Position numbers and translations under genes: made by a program. From Flagellimonas amphidinii (GTDB lineage: Bacteria; Bacteroidota; Bacteroidia; Flavobacteriales; Flavobacteriaceae), in the NCBI RefSeq assembly GCF_013090115.1, contig NZ_JABFNN010000030.1, positions 310,001-374,000 of the forward strand: a stretch of 64,000 nucleotides of DNA, read 5' to 3'. Positions 63,017 to 64,000 of this stretch are shown here, piece by piece; positions within the stretch are counted from its first letter, which is position 1, and every line of letters starts with the position of its first letter. The notes below the pieces were generated by a model, which saw nothing but the letters and a program-made list of their open reading frames with translations, ran no database searches and was not told the DNA's origin.

Positions 63017-63439
63017 ATGCCCATTTTAGATCTTTACGAACACGGAGAGCAGCGAAAAAATCTTGCCCATTTTGCCACTTTGGCCAGTTTGGCCGCCGCC
63101 GATGGTGTTATTACCGATGAAGAAAAAGCAGCTCTGGATAAATTCGCATTTAGATTGAACATTACCGATGCGGAATACAAAGAGGTGATGAAAAAGGAGA
63201 ACAAATACCCTATTGAAACCCCTCATAGCGGTGAGAAAAGATTAAGGAGGTTGTTTGATTTCTTTGAAATTGCCTTTGCGGACAATGTGGTTGAAAAAGA
63301 ACAAATGGGATTGATTCTCAAATATGCTATCGGATTGGGATATTCTCCTGAAAAAGCAGACCAGATCATCAAAAAATCCATTGCCATTTTTACGGGTAAA
63401 ATAGATTTTGAGGATTACCAATATTTAATGGAAAAGTAA
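63017..63439 (+). CDS. TerB-family protein
   Basis: Starting at ATG 63017 (MPILDLYEHGEQRKNLAHF), the 140-residue protein shows the TerB fold: LASLAAADGVITDEEKAALD then IAFADNVVEKEQMGLILKYA, the repeated helical units with acidic residues that bind metal in TerB. No signal peptide is seen. The tellurite-resistance name is historical; the protein probably acts in membrane or metal stress. TATATTTG at 62991-62998 is a good -7 box directly upstream. It is divergent from the helicase and convergent with fbp, 3 bases between stops. Confidence 0.85.
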   Translation: MPILDLYEHGEQRKNLAHFATLASLAAADGVITDEEKAALDKFAFRLNITDAEYKEVMKKENKYPIETPHSGEKRLRRLFDFFEIAFADNVVEKEQMGLILKYAIGLGYSPEKADQIIKKSIAIFTGKIDFEDYQYLMEK

Positions 63440-63442
63440 GCT

Positions 63443-64000
63443 TTAGCTTGCCATAAATTCCTCGGCTTTTTCTACCATTTTTTTACTCCCACAAAAGAAA
63501 GGAACCCTTTCGTGAAGTTCTTTAGGTTGTATCTCCATTATGCGTTGGTGCCCATCACTTGCTTTGCCATTGGCTTGCTCGGCCAAAAAGGCCATGGGGT
63601 TGCATTCATACAATAAGCGGAGTTTGCCATTGTGTGCCTTACTGCTTTTTGGGTACATGTAAATGCCTCCTTTGATCATATTTCGATGAAAATCGGATAC
63701 TAAAGAACCTATGTAACGGGAGGTATAGGGTCTGTCCCCCTCTTCTTTCTGGCAATATTTGATGTAATCCTTCACTCCTGGTGGAAAATGAATGTAATTT
63801 CCTTCATTGACAGAATAAATTTTTCCAGTTTCAGGAAATTCCATTTTGGGGTGGGAAAGATAAAAAGTCCCCAATGCAGGGTTCAAAGTAAAGCCATTTA
63901 CGCCATCACCGGTAGTGTAGACCAACATGGTGGATGTTCCATAAATAATATAACCTGCAGCAATTTGATTTTTACCGGGCTGTAAAAAATCTTCAAGAGT
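63443..64000 (-). CDS. fbp: Fructose-1,6-bisphosphatase class 1, 5' end cut by window
   Basis: The frame is open to the right edge ([20 protein letters not shown]), so the gene continues beyond the window and the ATG at 63928 is internal. About 185 residues of the C-terminal half are seen with the class 1 FBPase blocks [30 protein letters not shown] and [16 protein letters not shown]. It removes the 1-phosphate of fructose-1,6-bisphosphate in gluconeogenesis. The enzyme is typical of sugar-acid growers; it ends 3 bases from the TerB gene on the other strand. Confidence 0.94.
   Translation of the reverse strand, partial: TLEDFLQPGKNQIAAGYIIYGTSTMLVYTTGDGVNGFTLNPALGTFYLSHPKMEFPETGKIYSVNEGNYIHFPPGVKDYIKYCQKEEGDRPYTSRYIGSLVSDFHRNMIKGGIYMYPKSSKAHNGKLRLLYECNPMAFLAEQANGKASDGHQRIMEIQPKELHERVPFFCGSKKMVEKAEEFMAS

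Noticed and set aside
1-64000. rRNA, tRNA, insertion sequences, prophage
   Set aside because: No such sequences were recognised; most of the window is covered by protein genes and the gaps were read without finding RNA genes.

Overview
The window is AT-rich chromosomal DNA of a marine-type Flavobacteriaceae bacterium (Bacteroidota). The evidence is Bacteroidota -7 boxes (TAnnTTTG) upstream of several genes, gliding/type IX secretion (T9SS) C-terminal sorting domains, SprB-like repeats, the PdeM/DEXH ligase-associated repair proteins, SDR-type threonine dehydrogenase, and DUF1800/DUF1501 pairs. The match to a genus is my inference. I see no rRNA, tRNA, CRISPR array, insertion sequence, prophage or plasmid function.

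Region 1 (1-4.7 kb) is regulatory. Two closely related PAS/AAA+/Fis sigma-54 activators, the first cut by the window edge, flank a TetR repressor with a paired operator. Region 2 (4.6-18 kb) is a uronic-acid/glucuronoxylan locus. A GH67 alpha-glucuronidase, an SDR (probable mannonate oxidoreductase), mannonate dehydratase UxuA and a two-domain acetyl esterase form a tight minus-strand operon. A GH2 enzyme, a decayed GH115 alpha-glucuronidase and an Sde182-like DUF1593 protein are transcribed from the plus strand. A LacI regulator sits in the middle, and the palindrome GCAATCGATTGC (or a one-base variant) stands before each of the three transcription units, so they look like one local regulon.

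Region 3 (18-34.9 kb) holds ordinary accessory and housekeeping genes: MoaE/MoaC, threonine dehydrogenase, small lipoproteins, a TPR protein, an M28 peptidase, a CBS protein, a Zn-ribbon/pentapeptide/sortilin-like propeller operon, an SDR-TetR module with three matching operators, SIMPL protein, glycerate kinase, GNAT and an AraC-Ogt fusion. Convergent genes often abut or overlap by a few bases. Region 4 (34.9-50.8 kb) has ssb, an unlisted 52-residue cysteine-rich protein, PAP2 phosphatase, histone-deacetylase-like protein, Tex, MetG, a DUF1800-DUF1501 pair, YraN, an ACT-like protein, a DUF3352/MORN protein and a serine hydrolase.

Region 5 (50.8-64 kb) is genome maintenance: an ATP-binding diphthine-ligase-like protein, Mfd, PdeM, a large secreted nuclease with three lamin-tail repeats, an Lhr-like DEXH helicase, a TerB-like protein and the C-terminal part of fructose-1,6-bisphosphatase. 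A family of short dispersed palindromic repeats (core CTTCGAGCGCAGTCGAGAAG) clusters at 49.5-55.3 kb. Three copies lie inside mfd in frame and are translated. The most interesting items are the LacI regulon with its broken GH115 member, the REP-like insertions in Mfd, the helicase without a standard start codon, and the unannotated cysteine-rich small gene.
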